64,000 bases of DNA from Mrakia gelida (lineage: Eukaryota > Basidiomycota > Tremellomycetes > Cystofilobasidiales > Mrakiaceae): positions 62,001 through 126,000 of the forward strand of contig BRON01000007.1 of NCBI GenBank assembly GCA_024345305.1. The letters run 5' to 3'. Below are positions 22,001-32,039 of the stretch, one piece after another (position 1 is the stretch's first letter; each line of letters starts with the position of its first letter). The translations under genes were made by a program, and so were the position numbers. Under the pieces are notes generated by a model, which was not told the origin of the DNA, did not search any database, and saw only the letters and a list, made by a program, of their open reading frames with translations.

Positions 22001-23376
22001 AGACGTACGCACCGGTATCAAAGCTCAACTCACTCAGGATCGTCCTCGCCATCGCAGCATCGGAGGATCTCGATCTAGTCCAAGGAGACTTCAAGACGGC
22101 GTTCCTCACAGCAGACCTAGTGGAAACGGTCTTCATGGAACAGCCAACAGGGTACGAACAAAAGGGAGCCGACAAGAAGAAACTCGTTGCGCATCTCCTC
22201 AAGGCCCTATACGGACTCAAACAATCGCCACTCGCGTTCTACAATCATTCCTCAAAGTTCTTTCAAACTCAACTCAATCTCCATCCACTCGAAGCGGAAC
22301 CTTGCATCTACATAGGGCATAGGAAGGGACGACGGATCATGCTGGTCCAGTACGTTGATGACTTCGTCGCCGCAGGAGACAAGGAGGATTTGGAATGGGT
22401 CATGACGGAGATCCAAAAGGAATTCAAGATCGACGACAGAGGAGACCTCAACCCAGGAACCATCCTCGGAATCGACGTTACGAGGGACCGCAAGGCGGGG
22501 ACAATGGACCTCAGCCAGAAACGATACGTTCAAACGGTCCTCGAACGATTCAACATGGTCGGCGCTAAACCAAACAAGGTTCCGATGGACGACTTTAGGC
22601 AACTGTCGGTCCAATCGGAGGATTCGGGATCAGAGAAGCTGGACGGAGTACCCTACCTCGAAGCGGTGGGATCGTTGATGTACCTCCAAGTCTGCACTCG
22701 ACCGGACATCGCCTTCGCCGTCGGAGTTCTCAGCCGATTCAGTTCGGACCCACGAAGGGTTCACTGGGGAGCAGTCAAGAAGGTCATGCGATACCTACAA
22801 GGATCAGCAGACACGTCGCTTCAACTTGGAGGACACTCGGACGCTCCAATCGCAGAACTATGGACCGACTCCGACTACGCCGGAGACACGGAATCAAGAC
22901 GATCAACAACAGGTTTCGTCGTCAAGGTATTTGGATCCACAGTCATCTGGGCGAGTCGACGCCAAAAGGCAATCAGTCTCTCTTCTCTTGAAGCAGAGTA
23001 CATCGCTCTCTCCGCAGGATGCCGGAGCCTTAGATGGGTCGCCAAGATCCTCGCTGAACTCGGATACGACACCGGATCGATCCCAGTAAACGTAGACAAC
23101 CAAGGAGCCATCGAAACAACCAAGAACGGTACTCACTCGGAGAAGACCAAGCACATCGACGTCGCGTACAAATACGGACGAGAGGCCCAACAGAGAGGAT
23201 TCATCAAGCTCAACTACTGTCCCACCGAGGACATGCAGGCAGACATCCTCACCAAGGCTCTCGGAGTCGAAAAGCTCGAACGGTTCAAGAAATCACTCAA
23301 CATCCAGAAGGAAACCTCGCGCGTGGATCAAAAGACCAGCGGAGACATGGATGGAAACCCGCAGAGGGGGAAATGA
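19069..23376 (+). CDS. copia Gag-Pol polyprotein, 1435 aa
   Basis: One uninterrupted frame, no frameshift between gag and pol. Gag occupies about residues 1-240 and ends with a CCHC zinc knuckle (CHQCNKVGHFKSEC, residues 243-256). The aspartic protease active site is DSGAS (from residue 324). The GAG-pre-integrase HHCC zinc module starts HRRLGH (469) with CVPCVEGKQH. The integrase triad D535, D598 and E634 gives DD(35)E spacing (HTDLAG, SDNGGEY, NGKAERG). Reverse transcriptase has QGDFKTAFL and YVDDF (1095-1099); RNase H starts ELWTDSDYAGD (D1267) with SLEAEYIALSAG. All catalytic residues I can see are intact, so the element may be active. The ATG at 19069 lies 46 bp inside the 5' LTR edge, a leader length normal for copia. 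Confidence 0.95.
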   Translation: MSSNYSKKLDHKLFKLTALDGTNYETWSVRMEIAFGEAGIKPVVLGTKTRPNLTPEIMEKDTTGQEVVKQQNNVKDIEEWDHMDEFALHRIQMAVSDRELPRIRNCKHAKEAWDLLRKTHKVEGGAGEVMAIRRMRDLKIEEGEPVQEYIDEFQRIIDDMSALGLNIPDRMSSMFFLSGLPASLEQFIQHQTLQAQESKQELNPTAVATSLLIHVRTHESLKPTGTSSSKETVLLVDKRTAKCHQCNKVGHFKSECWELNGGKPTGQGQGGKGRKFGKGKKENKGNWKDREEAHLVDYGLQAGSDIATSAQALFAQTKHGYIADSGASNHIVGDRERFVTYRAHNGTVTTANGSIVQILGIGSIHLQTTVKGSRKAFTISDVYHIPGFSNLISIGQLGNKGVETRFPSKGTTQTNKRCQFLRDGSLFMEGKEVSKNLYMLDVSDFKGVGSGGEDVALAATGVDKIEVLHRRLGHASISAMEELSRQKLIPTFTKEDIIGFKERICVPCVEGKQHRTPFPTSTTKTTSPLELVHTDLAGPMPIASAQGMRYMMTIWDDFSNYHWSFAMKRKSETLATFIAWRKREEKRTNHVVKRIRSDNGGEYTSKDYKFYLRDEGITKETTIPHTPQQNGKAERGMRTIEEKITCALRDARDLDGSYWAEAMNYATYTINRIPSSSVNSQTPYQAYYKRKPDLTAMRTFGALAYALNLQKIKHQPKSIKCIFLGYGDLNGKKAYRLQVHGDPKQSILHSRDVIFDETRGVHQTVELPGMGQAGIKEDHKEEEEEEKELEEDKGEEQHLLKSNQQDPVRETEARKPNPSRVKHSYTYEPIIDEPAVDLSGSYGRGQRHKKPLTGTGDSARFVQTDYDITDFISEDFAGHAQATQPKLKDLPPPSVPNTYGEAMASEHAYFWREAMDEEMVSMEGNGVFELTELPSGSKTVRGRWVYALKKGADGRITRFKARWVAKGFSQQEGVDYVETYAPVSKLNSLRIVLAIAASEDLDLVQGDFKTAFLTADLVETVFMEQPTGYEQKGADKKKLVAHLLKALYGLKQSPLAFYNHSSKFFQTQLNLHPLEAEPCIYIGHRKGRRIMLVQYVDDFVAAGDKEDLEWVMTEIQKEFKIDDRGDLNPGTILGIDVTRDRKAGTMDLSQKRYVQTVLERFNMVGAKPNKVPMDDFRQLSVQSEDSGSEKLDGVPYLEAVGSLMYLQVCTRPDIAFAVGVLSRFSSDPRRVHWGAVKKVMRYLQGSADTSLQLGGHSDAPIAELWTDSDYAGDTESRRSTTGFVVKVFGSTVIWASRRQKAISLSSLEAEYIALSAGCRSLRWVAKILAELGYDTGSIPVNVDNQGAIETTKNGTHSEKTKHIDVAYKYGREAQQRGFIKLNYCPTEDMQADILTKALGVEKLERFKKSLNIQKETSRVDQKTSGDMDGNPQRGK

Positions 23377-23406
23377 AGGAAGGACTCTCAGCTCGTCGAG
23401 TGGGAG

Positions 23407-23636
23407 TGTTGGAAGGTGGCGACTCGCAGAGAGGTCTTACGTAGTAGCTTAGTAACGCGTCTCGTTCAGTCCCCATGTCAGTAACCCTCCTTAGTGAACA
23501 ACAGCTTTGTAAGCTACCTTCAGATCACGTGACCATCTCCATAGTATATAAACCTTTCGAGTAGCTAGCTTTATACAACAAGCTTTGAACCACATCCTGC
23601 AGACATCCCTAAGCTCAAGTGGACGACCCAACAACA
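23407..23636 (+). repeat. 3' LTR, family A
   Basis: 230 bp; preceded by the purine-rich CGTCGAGTGGGAG (candidate polypurine tract), which also precedes the family C LTR at 28923. Confidence 0.95.
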
Positions 23637-24170
23637 GCGGTGTGCCCTTTCCTCGCCGAGTTGGCGGTGCGGTCGTTGACCATCGTGTACACCTTCAGTG
23701 ACGACGGGGAGCACGAAGCTTGGTTATACGACGATGAACTTCTGGATGATCTTGTCTGGATGGTGGCGGATGGAAGAGCATCGTCGTTGCTGCAGACTCC
23801 TTGCGTAAAAGAGGTTAGTCCAAGCTCAGCAGCTCAACAGCTTCCCCATTTTTCCATCGTTTCGCTGATTATCGACCAGTTTAGATCAGGTCGTACTCCG
23901 CGTCTACAATCAAGAACAAAAATCCCGGGTGCTTGTGCATTGCCACCGGGTATGGGAGGATGAAGGGATGTCCGCCACGGAGCGGAAGAGGAGGGAGGGT
24001 CTGCTTCGGTTCGACATTGTTAACCAGCACAGCAAGGAAAAGGTGAGTGGTGAGCGTCTGAAGACTACGTTCACATATCGCCTTCGCTAAAAGCATATTC
24101 TCTTTTTTCAGCGGGGGGGAGGCAGCTCAAGTCGAAAAGAATAGGGGAAAGGGCGGGGGCGAGGGTTCGC
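23637..24170 (+). pseudogene. F-box-like gene family, copy 2, 5' part replaced by the copia element
   Basis: Starts abruptly inside exon 2 of the family: GCGGTGTGCCCTTTCCTCGC equals 41834 onward of the intact copy. The rest of exon 2 (SDDGEHEAWLYDDELLDDLV), intron 2 with a GTTAGT donor, exon 3 (RVYNQ then the KRREGL region) and a last exon after TTTTCAG are all colinear. Exon 1 and half of exon 2 are absent; the retrotransposon's 3' LTR sits at the break. Confidence 0.85.
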
Positions 24171-24214
24171 GGGAGCAGTTGAGGGACGGTAGAAGAATAG
24201 CGAGTTGTTTGGGT

Positions 24215-25285
24215 TGAAGTGCGTAGGAATCGCATCACGTCGCGTCGTGTCCTGCTTTAGATCTCTACACTTCCTCTCACGTAGTCGTTACTCTTTTAGT
24301 GTTACTCTCTCCTCTTCTCTAATTTTTTTTTAGGGGTCTGGTTAATCGTCTTTGTAGCCTTTGGTGACAATACTCACTCTAACGTTCGTTGCGTTTGCTC
24401 ATGTCTGCATCAGCAGAGTCGAGGCATCGGCAAGCAGGTCGCAGGAAATGTCTGGTTGACGACGTTGATTTCGGCGACGCGACGACGAAGAGGGAGGGAT
24501 CGGAAATGGAGTCACAGTCAAGCCTGCCAGCCTATCCACGCAGTCTTTAATGTCGCCCTTGCAATTCCTCCTCGGATCACCAGCATCATCATAACGCGTC
24601 GCGTCTCGTCTTGAGATACAGGTGGTTTGGAGTTGCTTGGCACACTTGTGATGGTGCCTCTGAATGACTCGATGTATAGCATTTTGCTCTTTAGTCGGAA
24701 GTGTAGTGATGATTATCCGTCTCCGGGACCCTCCGTATAAAAAACGACAGGCTGTCTTTTGCTCCACCTTTGTGTTTTTTCCGGTGTCTCTCTCAACTGC
24801 TGTAGGGTTCCCTTCCCCCCTCGCTCGCGAATCTCGTGAACTTCGTAGAACGGAGGTTAACTACGACGAAGTTGCTTTGAGATCAACGATATAAAGGTGA
24901 TATTGCGGAATAGCGAGGGAGGCTCCCCCTTGACTACGATGACTGTTGATGAAAGTGTGAAGAATCCCCTTGGAGCAGAACGCTATCATGATGTCCGTTG
25001 TGAGAGGTTTTTTGATATAGCTTTTATAGTGGACGATGTGGACGTGATCAGATCTTCGAAAAAGTTGGACCTCCCCCGATGATTGCATGCGTGAAGACTA
25101 CGTCCAATTTAGCAGGGACCTTCGTAGTTTTGTCAGATAATATCTGCGGAGAGAGAACAGCGGTTAGGATGAGCCCTAAGCTCTGGGGATGTTTAGAGAG
25201 TACGACTGGTTTTGACTGGAGACGAGGTGAAGAGAAAGCTGGGAGGTTGATAGCCTTCCTTCGAAGCGGAATGGGAAGACCACTC
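24215..25285 (+). repeat. about 1-kb repeat, inverted partner of 39100..39955
   Basis: Continuous similarity to the reverse complement of 39100..39955 with scattered substitutions and indels: shared landmarks are TCGCGTCGTGTCCTGCTT, an ATG-initiated short frame at 24401 (MSASAESRHRQAGRRKCL), GTTTGGAGTTGCTT near 24630, palindrome G, and AAGACTACGTCCAATTTAGC near 25094. The short frame, open for 64 codons in the partner, is interrupted by a stop after 49 here. Directly follows the F-box gene remnant. Confidence 0.8.
24742..24760 (+). repeat. dispersed palindrome, copy G
   Basis: AAACGACAGGCTGTCTTTT, followed by GCTCCACC; the equivalent of copy J in the inverted partner. The minus strand reads G-A-K-D-S-L-S-F-F. 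Confidence 0.85.
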
Positions 25286-25417
25286 AGTCAGAAGGGGGTG
25301 GAAGGAAGGACGAGGACTCCTGTGCTTCATTTCTCACATGGCTTACTCCATAGTTTCCCACGCCAGCTGTCGTTATCTTTTTCTCTCTTGTGGGATAATG
25401 TTTCTCATCGTCTAGCA

Positions 25418-25471
25418 TAGGATGATAACTAACTTGCACAACCCCAACTTCCCAGGACGGGAAGTACCAAC
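25418..25471 (+). mobile_element. 3' fragment of family C LTR
   Basis: ACTTGCACAACC...AACTTCCCAGGAC.GGAAGT matches the last 45 bp of the LTR at 28923..29123. Confidence 0.65.
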
Positions 25472-26425
25472 AGTCTTTGCTCCCTCCAGACTGCTCTTCG
25501 ACTCCCGTCCTCAGCACCCTCGTTACCAACAACAACCGCAACGTCCCGTGCTCGGGAGATCCGTCTGCCGTGAGTTCAGCTCCTCTTCCGCGGCCTTGCT
25601 CTTTCAGAGGGGGAATCTAATCCAACGCTGACTTGGTCCTTCTTCCTTTCCAGATCTGAAGGTCCGAAAGCCCTCCAGATTTTCACCACTACCGTCAAGG
25701 CCGAAAAAAAAAAAAAAAAAAAAAAACACTTCTGTCTACCTCCCATCAAACTAGAGTACAGTATGCCGGCTTACTAAAAGTATCTGACGCGGAAACGACG
25801 GGCTGTCTTTTCTACTTTCCTTGATGCGGCGGCTCGCTGGCGACAAAACATCCATCTCCATCCTCAAATCTCCGACGACGCTGAGTCCAAAGCCGTTCAA
25901 AGGTATCGCATTCTACGGGGTTGTTTAGGATATGACCTGAGGAAAACCAGAGCTAGACTAACTCCTAGATGTCGACACGGAGCCGCGCTAATCCCTCGCA
26001 TAGTTCAAGATTGCTGAGGAGGTCAGTCAATTCTTCTCTCATTCTCCTTCCTTCGCGTGTCTCGATCCGAGAAGCATCTTTTTGTTTCGACATCTTTTTC
26101 TCATGCTGCTGATCTGTCGATGCCCGATTGCTCTGCCATCCAACAAGGCTCCCCGCCTTCATTTCCAGCAGCATCACAGACCTCGGTCCTTTGTCAGCCC
26201 CTGAGCAACCACGCCTTCGTCTCAGGATCAGGATCCTCTATCGGTTAGGGTTAGGGGACAGAAGTATAAACACTACCACAAAAATGATGTTTAAAACGGA
26301 TCTTCAGATAGGGGACATGATGGAGCGGAAACACAGTGTTGTAAAAAGGCAGGGAAGAATCGGATGCCCGAGGACCATCCAGTCGACCCCTGTTTCAATG
26401 AAGCCCCTTGACGTATCTATAGAGG
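25472..26425. other. no recognisable gene; A tract
   Basis: A GT-AG bounded fragment near 25480..25680 looks exonic but unassigned. A tract of about 22 A at 25704..25726, palindrome H, and two TTAGGG units at 26243..26255. Confidence 0.35.
25793..25811 (+). repeat. dispersed palindrome, copy H
   Basis: AAACGACGGGCTGTCTTTT, one extra substitution. The minus strand reads R-K-D-S-P-S-F-P. Confidence 0.7.
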
Positions 26426-28437
26426 TTAAGATGGCGTAGATGTGTGTAAGAAACAACGCGTATGACTTCTCCGGTACATTAAGCGTTTCCGAAATACCAG
26501 GGACCCGCGTCCCTTTCGCTTCAGGTGAGCAGATTTTAAGAGACTACTACTATCCGCCTTAAACCTGAAAGAAGAAAGAACTGACTTACACGGTCTTGAA
26601 ACTGTCACGTTCTACCCAACTGTCCCAGAACGCTCTGACTTTCCTCCCGATCTTCAAGCCTGATCTGTATGTAGGTCCACCGGCTCCTTGTCCAGCAATA
26701 TGTCCTTCAAGAGCGTCGAGACCAGCTGTATTGGGTCCGCCTTGGGAGAGAAACTGAACGGGAAAAAAAAAAAAAAACCCACAGAATCGATCAGCTTTTA
26801 GGACTATGACATTTTCCTTTGAACCACATAAGAAGATGAATGTACGACAAGTCTGGCGAGCCAAGCGATAACGTGCATGTCTACCAGAGACTACAAGAGC
26901 AAGTAACAAAGGGGTGTATCAGTAAAGCTCGAGGACGAAGCGACGAACCTTGCGAGCGACTTACGACTTGATCACCCAAAGTGTAAACTCCAACCATCTT
27001 CTCCTCAAGCGTCATCAGGACCTCGACCACGCCTACAGACCATGCTTTCTGCGAGGCTGCAAAGAATGTCTTGCGCTCTGAAAGGGGCGAAACGGGAAAA
27101 GGAGACAAAAAGGTTGTGAGTCCGAAGCAATGACGGGGAAGAGGATAGATGTCGACTTTGACCATGTTAGACTGAGAAACGTACGCGCTTCCGTCTCAGG
27201 ACCAGAAGGGGAGTAGTAGATGTCGAAGATGATGCTATTCGCGTCAAGCTCTATTGGGGCCATGAGCGAGCATTGATGGTCAGTTCGATGTTTCTTCATC
27301 AACCAAGACCTGGGCAACTCACTCTTCTGCAGAAACCTTCGCTCTTGACTCTCTTCTTGCAACATGGCAATGAACCTCAGGAGAGCCTCTTGCCTCAACT
27401 TGACCCAACGTCCAGGGTATCCTGCCTCCTTGAGTATAAGTTCGTGAGGCGTTCGAGCGGAGAGTAGCAAAAACTGGCGACGATCAAGATATGGCAGAGC
27501 TCGTCATCGTCGGTCTGAGCTCCCGGTCGAAGGATAGTGTAAACTTACGTTAGGGTCTGCCATCGGAAGATGTACTGTGTGGGTGAGAATGTCCGAGAGA
27601 ATCTTTCCATCCATTGTGGCTGGCGAGAGAGTGGGAGCAGGAGGAGCCTGGGATGAGACTGAAGGCTGAGACTTGGACGCCGAGGTACGAGACGAATCCA
27701 GGAAGGAGAGTATAGACTGGACAAGAGGAGCAAGAACAAGGGTCTTAGTACGTATTGTTTGAACACAACCCGGAGAAAAAAGGTTAGGGTTAGGGAACGG
27801 GGGGTGAACGGGACGAACTGTAGTGTCTTTGAAGGAACGATACCTCGTCTCCTGTTGATGTGAAACGGTCTCTAAGACAGGGACAACTAAGGTAGGAATC
27901 GTACCTAATTCGATGGATGTGTTTAGAAGTACACGCAGGTCAGTCATCGTTGAGCATACATAGAGAGAGATCGTTTCAGGAAAGTGTACGGACCGTGCTG
28001 GTTGATACGGAGGTAGGAGGGAGCATAGTTGTCACCCTTGGCTGCAGAAGAATGCGAAAGGATAAGCTAAAAGCGGAAGGCGAAGAAGAGCCAAGGAGGA
28101 TTGATGCCCGAGACCTTTGAGCTCACAGATGTCGACTTCCTTCAGGATAACGTCGTCTGTCGAATAGCCCTTCTCTATCAACGCAAGTAGAGGCACGGTT
28201 GACCAGACAGATGTCGGGTTCCTGTGTCAAAAGAAGAAAGAGCTCAGGGTGTGAGGTGTTGCCATGAACGAATGTTGCGGTTCAAAGGAGAGAAGGAAGG
28301 GGAAGGATGTTGGGCAACAATCATGGAGGAGGGCGAATCCGACTCTCAACGCACCAGTAGAGGATGGCTTTAGGGCCTTCGCGACGTGGAGGGGGAGATC
28401 CGCGCGTAACATGATCGTCTTCATGACCTTGAACCAT
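26426..28437 (-). CDS. glutathione S-transferase-like protein, multi-exon, apparently intact
   Basis: Minus strand from ATG at 28437 to TAA at 26426. The first exon ends ...GPKAILYW and joins NPTSVWSTVPLLALIEKGYS in frame across an intron with an ACACAG acceptor. The next exons give the thioredoxin-fold end NYAPSYLRINQHGTIPTLVV, a classic GST signature. The C-terminal helical domain follows: LSPATMDGKILSDILTHTVH, SARTPHELILKEAGYPGRWV, LRFIAMLQEESQERRFLQK, KTFFAASQKAWSVGVVEVL, MHVIAWLARLVVHSS and KIGRKVRAFWDSWVERDSF. GSTs conjugate glutathione to electrophiles; substrate unknown. An A tract of 15 at 26762..26776 lies in an intron and (TTAGGG)2 at 27782..27794 in another. No stop within the exons I followed. 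About eight exons; several internal edges are approximate. Confidence 0.7.
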
Positions 28438-28619
28438 AGGTGAGAGATGTTGTCGAACGTTGGAGAGATTGGTTGCACGCGACCTATTCGAAACCAATAG
28501 GACGGAATGATGCATTAGCTGAGCCCTCTTTTGACAGGGGCGGCAAGAGATCTCGCCTATGCGGGTGATAGATACTTCGCTGATATGAGGGGGAAGAGTG
28601 AAAGGATGGCTTAAAGCTT

Positions 28620-28922
28620 AGATGGAAGCGAAGAAGCAGCTTGCGCAGTGCTTTTAAGTGGAGCTATGACGTCCGTGTCCCGGCTTTCGCGACTGCTGTC
28701 CTCGTTTCCACCCACCCTCACAAGACCAATTCCGCAAGCCTTTAGCCTTCTATGGAGCCCTCTTTCGATCGAGCTCCAGATTCTGTCGAAGACCTGCCAT
28801 TTGGAGCATTCAAGCACTGAATGGAAAGAAATATCTGATTCTCGAAGTTGGAGAGGTTTAGGGCAGAAATGGGTGTTGACATACAGAAGAGGGATGACAC
28901 AGCTCATCTCGTCGAGTGGGAG
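28620..28922 (+). mobile_element. 3' tail of an LTR element before the family C LTR
   Basis: The last 25 bp, CAGCTC(AT)CTCGTCGAGTGGGAG, match the sequence in front of the intact copia element's 3' LTR, so this should be the internal 3' end and polypurine tract of a copia element. The preceding 250 bp has open frames on both strands but no recognisable pol motif. Confidence 0.45.
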
Positions 28923-29123
28923 TGTTGGATATGTTGATTACGGCGTCGAGATTACTGTTCATATTTGCTTAATACTCTCCATCCCCTCCACGTTTCACTT
29001 CCACGTAGTTCCACGTAGTTACACGTCGCTCTTTCTTTTCGACCTAAAGACCTTTCATCTTCATAGCTTAAGTTGATACAATAACTTGCACAACCTAACT
29101 TCCCAGGACCGGAAGTTTCAACA
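28923..29123 (+). mobile_element. LTR, family C
   Basis: 201 bp starting TGTTGGATATG and ending AGTTTCAACA (TG...CA), preceded by a polypurine tract like that of the copia element. A 3' fragment of the same family is at 25418..25471. Distinct in sequence from family A beyond the first six bases. Confidence 0.65.
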
Positions 29124-29287
29124 AACCAAGGCAGGGTCTTCCCGTGGAACGACTTCCGGACACGTCCCGCTCTGGATGAGCCAGTCGGCGAACACGAGAT
29201 CGCAGTAGAGCTCGAATCCAGCGTTGTTGTGAGGATCGAGCGAGGAGCGGGGATGGCGGGGGAACGAGAGCGACGCGACGACAAAAG

Positions 29288-29327
29288 TGAGGTGCTTATC
29301 GAGAACGAGGACGAGGTATGATGCAAA
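29288..29327 (+). repeat. dispersed repeat, pair with 5730..5770
   Basis: Shares AGGTGCTTATCGAG and ACGAGGACGAGGTA with 5730..5770. Confidence 0.5.
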
Positions 29328-30243
29328 GGTGATTCAGGATATAGGTTAGAAGATAGAAAGTGAGTTTCAAGGGAGGTAGCGATCAAAGGGAAGTGTGAAC
29401 AAAAGACTGAGAAGGCTCAAGCGATAACAAAAGATAGTCAAGTAATCTTCTTGCGGTCTTTTTTGCGTCGAAACGACCGCTCTTCGTTCAAGGGATGATA
29501 GTTCGCTGTGTGGATCCACGAGACTCTCCCAAGTGGGAGATGGTTTGTGGTGACTATCGAAAACAGATAAATGTGAAGCTGAGAGAAGAGAACGGAGTCG
29601 GCGTCGCGTTGGGGAGGCGGGACATGTCGCTCATCTTGAAGGCTTAGCTGTATGAAGGGCTTCAATTCTACAATGAGAGACAGAACTACTGCCACATTCT
29701 ATCTCGTCGTCTCGTTTCTCCAAACTAACACACTGGATAAACACTCCTAACCGAGGATGAGAAGAACGGTCGTGTCTTGTCAGCGTTCGAAGGGTTTGCG
29801 AGGGAAACGAGTTACAAGGATTAACGACCCATGTTTGCTATCATTGTAAGGTTTATTGAAGAGAACAGCTGTGTTTCGAAGCTCATTCCAAACCTCGTCG
29901 CTCCGGGCCCACACTCTCTCTTCGCATAGGGATAGGAACAGATAGGACGGGAGGATTGACGCTGGCCTTGCAGGACGCCGAAGCTTGCCAGACAGATTGA
30001 AAGGTAAATGAGTGTAATATGATGAAATTGCGCGGACTCCGGAGACCAATCCAACCTCGATAGGGAAGTCGGATAACGGAGACCGCGAGTGTTGCTTCTG
30101 ACGTCCAGTGGCCCAAGCGCTTCGAAAGCCTTGCGGGCTTATAACATCGCCCAGAGCATGCGTGTTTTAGAGGATTCAGATCCCATCTCTCCTCTCAAAA
30201 CGGAAACTCGTTGTACACAAGCAATCGTTAAGATACAAGCCCT
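29328..30243. other. no recognisable gene
   Basis: Only short frames, mainly minus strand 29780..30116; no known motif. Downstream flank of the hemerythrin-like gene. Confidence 0.4.
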
Positions 30244-31279
30244 TCAAGCCTCCGGCCCGTGCTGATACTTCAGTTCGACAAACTCCCTTCCAGTGACTCC
30301 TTCGATGATCTTGTCATGGAGCTTCCCTTGAGCGCCGGCGAGCTTTTGAGCAACTCCTCCCGTCTGCGGAGCCCAAGGATGAGGTCGGGATGGGACCATT
30401 GCTCGAGCCTGTGAAGTTGAAGCAAAATATGGATAAGATGACTATCAACAGGGAGGAGTGGAGACACGAGCCGTCTGATCAGAGCGTAAGCATACCTTGA
30501 GGAAGTCTCGAGCTGCTTTCTGAAATGTTTACACAAAAAAGAGACCACTTGTCAGTTCTCGTCACATTGAACATCGCAGAGTACCAAAACAAGACGAGCC
30601 CACGGAGTTCTCTTCTGCAGTAAGCGAAGCAAGGAGCTTCGGAAGATGGATGTCTTCTTCCTCCTTGGCATGAGTAAGGAAAGCATCGACGGCGTTGAAG
30701 AGGATCTGATCGTAGTCTGCGCTCTTCACCTGCGCCGTGTCCGCCTGGTACACCATTCTCTTGACCTGCGCGTGTTCCTCTGTTTTTATGAACTCTTTCA
30801 GGTCAGTTGATATCGACAACGCACGAGAAAGTTTCTCCAACAGAGGGAAGTCACCTTTGTCCTTTTCAGCTTCAGCGACCATGTTCTTCTCCTGGAAAAG
30901 ATTGTAGACCGAGATCTCTTCCGCGTCAGAGTGAATGGCCATTTCGCGAACCAAAGTTGACGCGATAGGTGTCTTCTCTTCCAGTGTTGAAGCCGCTTGG
31001 TAACGATGAAAGAGATCTCGAACGTTGTCATGCTAGAAGCAAGATGGAACGTCGTATCCGTGTCAGTTCAAAGAAAATAAGCGGAAAGAATGCGAAGGAA
31101 AGATAAGATGGACCAACATCGATCTTGACCTCTCTTGCAACATCGAGCTGAGTGGTACTTCCGACAGACATGTTTCTGCGGGTGAGAAGGAGGATGAGGA
31201 CAGAGGTGGACGGGGTTCGTAGGAGGAGTGAGGCTTTAGGAGCGAAGATGGAAGTACTGAGCAAAGAGGTAGAAATCAT
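30244..31279 (-). CDS. hemerythrin/HHE cation-binding domain protein, 259 aa
   Basis: Four exons on the minus strand: 31279..31118, 31032..30604, 30519..30496 and 30408..30244, total 780 nt including TGA, all joined in phase 0 by GT-AG introns of 84-87 nt. The N-terminus (SLLSTSIFAPKASLLLRTPS) is Ser/Leu/Arg-rich with few acids, compatible with a mitochondrial presequence; a second ATG at codon 36 could give a cytosolic form. The domain follows: HDNVRDLFHRYQ, IASTLVREMAIHSDAEEISV, EEHAQVKRMVYQAD and FLTHAKEEEDIHLPKLLASL, i.e. the repeated H...H...E...HxxxE pattern of HHE four-helix metal-binding bundles. Such proteins bind a di-iron centre; roles in oxygen, nitric oxide or iron handling vary in the family. 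The C-terminal HPWAPQTGGVAQKLAG is typical of the fungal members. Looks intact. Confidence 0.85.
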
Positions 31280-31606
31280 CCTGACAGATGTGAGGAAAGG
31301 GACGGCATTAGACGAGCTGAACGAACGACGACGTTATGAGAGTAAACTGACCTTACAGCTGAAGTATGATGAGTGGTTGATGAGCGATGAATAGATGGAG
31401 ATTGAGGAGGGAGGAAGGTTCTCAACTCCAGAAGCCTTATTGGCTGGTCCGAAGAGGTCACATTATCGAGGAGCAGATGTTGGAGCGACGCGTCAATTTG
31501 GTTGTTCCCCGTTTCTGCGATGACGCTTGCGTTCGTCGATAGACGATGCTCCACGCGATCGTAGAGGTTCATGTATACCTCGTCGAGGAGTCCACTGACG
31601 AGAAAC
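31280..31606. other. intergenic, upstream of the hemerythrin gene
   Basis: 327 bp; no gene seen. Holds the promoter region of the minus-strand hemerythrin gene. Confidence 0.4.
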
Positions 31607-31991
31607 TGTGAAGATTTGCGTATCTCTTTCTTTATTTTCTACAGTAGAATAGGTTGCTGAGCTCGCTCCTCTAGTTTCTAATCTCGCTAGCTCTCTCTCT
31701 CTTCGCACACTGCCTTATTCCCTTAACCCTTTTTCACTTCCCTCTCCTCCCTTCTTACTCTCGTCTACATCTTGACCACCAAGCTAGCGTCTCACGAGTC
31801 CTTGTTCGTTCATCTTCTACTCTCCTTCTCTTCATCAGTCGTGTACTTATATTCTCTCTATACTTCTACAGCTTTCTCTCTCCAGGTTAGCTCGATACAT
31901 AGTCTACATCTTGACCACCAAGCTAGCGTCTCACGAGTCCTTCTTTCTCTCTCCAGATCGAACCAGACGCTAGACCTTACATCTTCATACA
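31607..31991 (+). mobile_element. LTR, family D, long form with internal direct repeat
   Basis: 385 bp starting TGTGAAGAT and ending ATCTTCATACA; termini are near-inverted (TGTGAAGAT versus TGTATGAAGAT on the other strand). A direct repeat of about 41 bp (TCTACATCTTGACCACCAAG onward) occurs at 31763..31803 and 31902..31943. The segment 31886..31956 starts GTTAGC after CTCTCCAG and ends CTCTCCAG, so it has intron-like borders. Confidence 0.65.
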
Positions 31992-32039
31992 ACTGACCTT
32001 GAAATCCCTCCTCGGACTCGCTCATTCGGCATGAGACTC

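Larger units (their letters stand above)
18793..23636 (+). mobile_element. near-intact Ty1/copia retrotransposon
   Basis: 4844 bp: 5' LTR (18793..19022), single Gag-Pol ORF (19069..23376), purine-rich tract and 3' LTR (23407..23636). The 230-bp LTRs begin TG, end CA and differ at one base (18922 region T versus C), so insertion is recent. The order protease-integrase-reverse transcriptase-RNase H is that of copia/Pseudoviridae. The flanks GAAAG (18788..18792) and GCGGT (23637..23641) do not match: the expected 5-bp target duplication is missing, and only the 3' flank lies in a recognisable gene. Confidence 0.95.

Noticed and set aside
24258..24340. T run after the F-box remnant as terminator
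   Set aside because: Bacterial-type terminators do not apply; the run is part of the 24215 repeat.
24742..24760. Palindrome as Helitron 3' hairpin
   Set aside because: No CTRR terminus follows at a constant distance and no matching 5' TC end or host A-T site was seen across copies.
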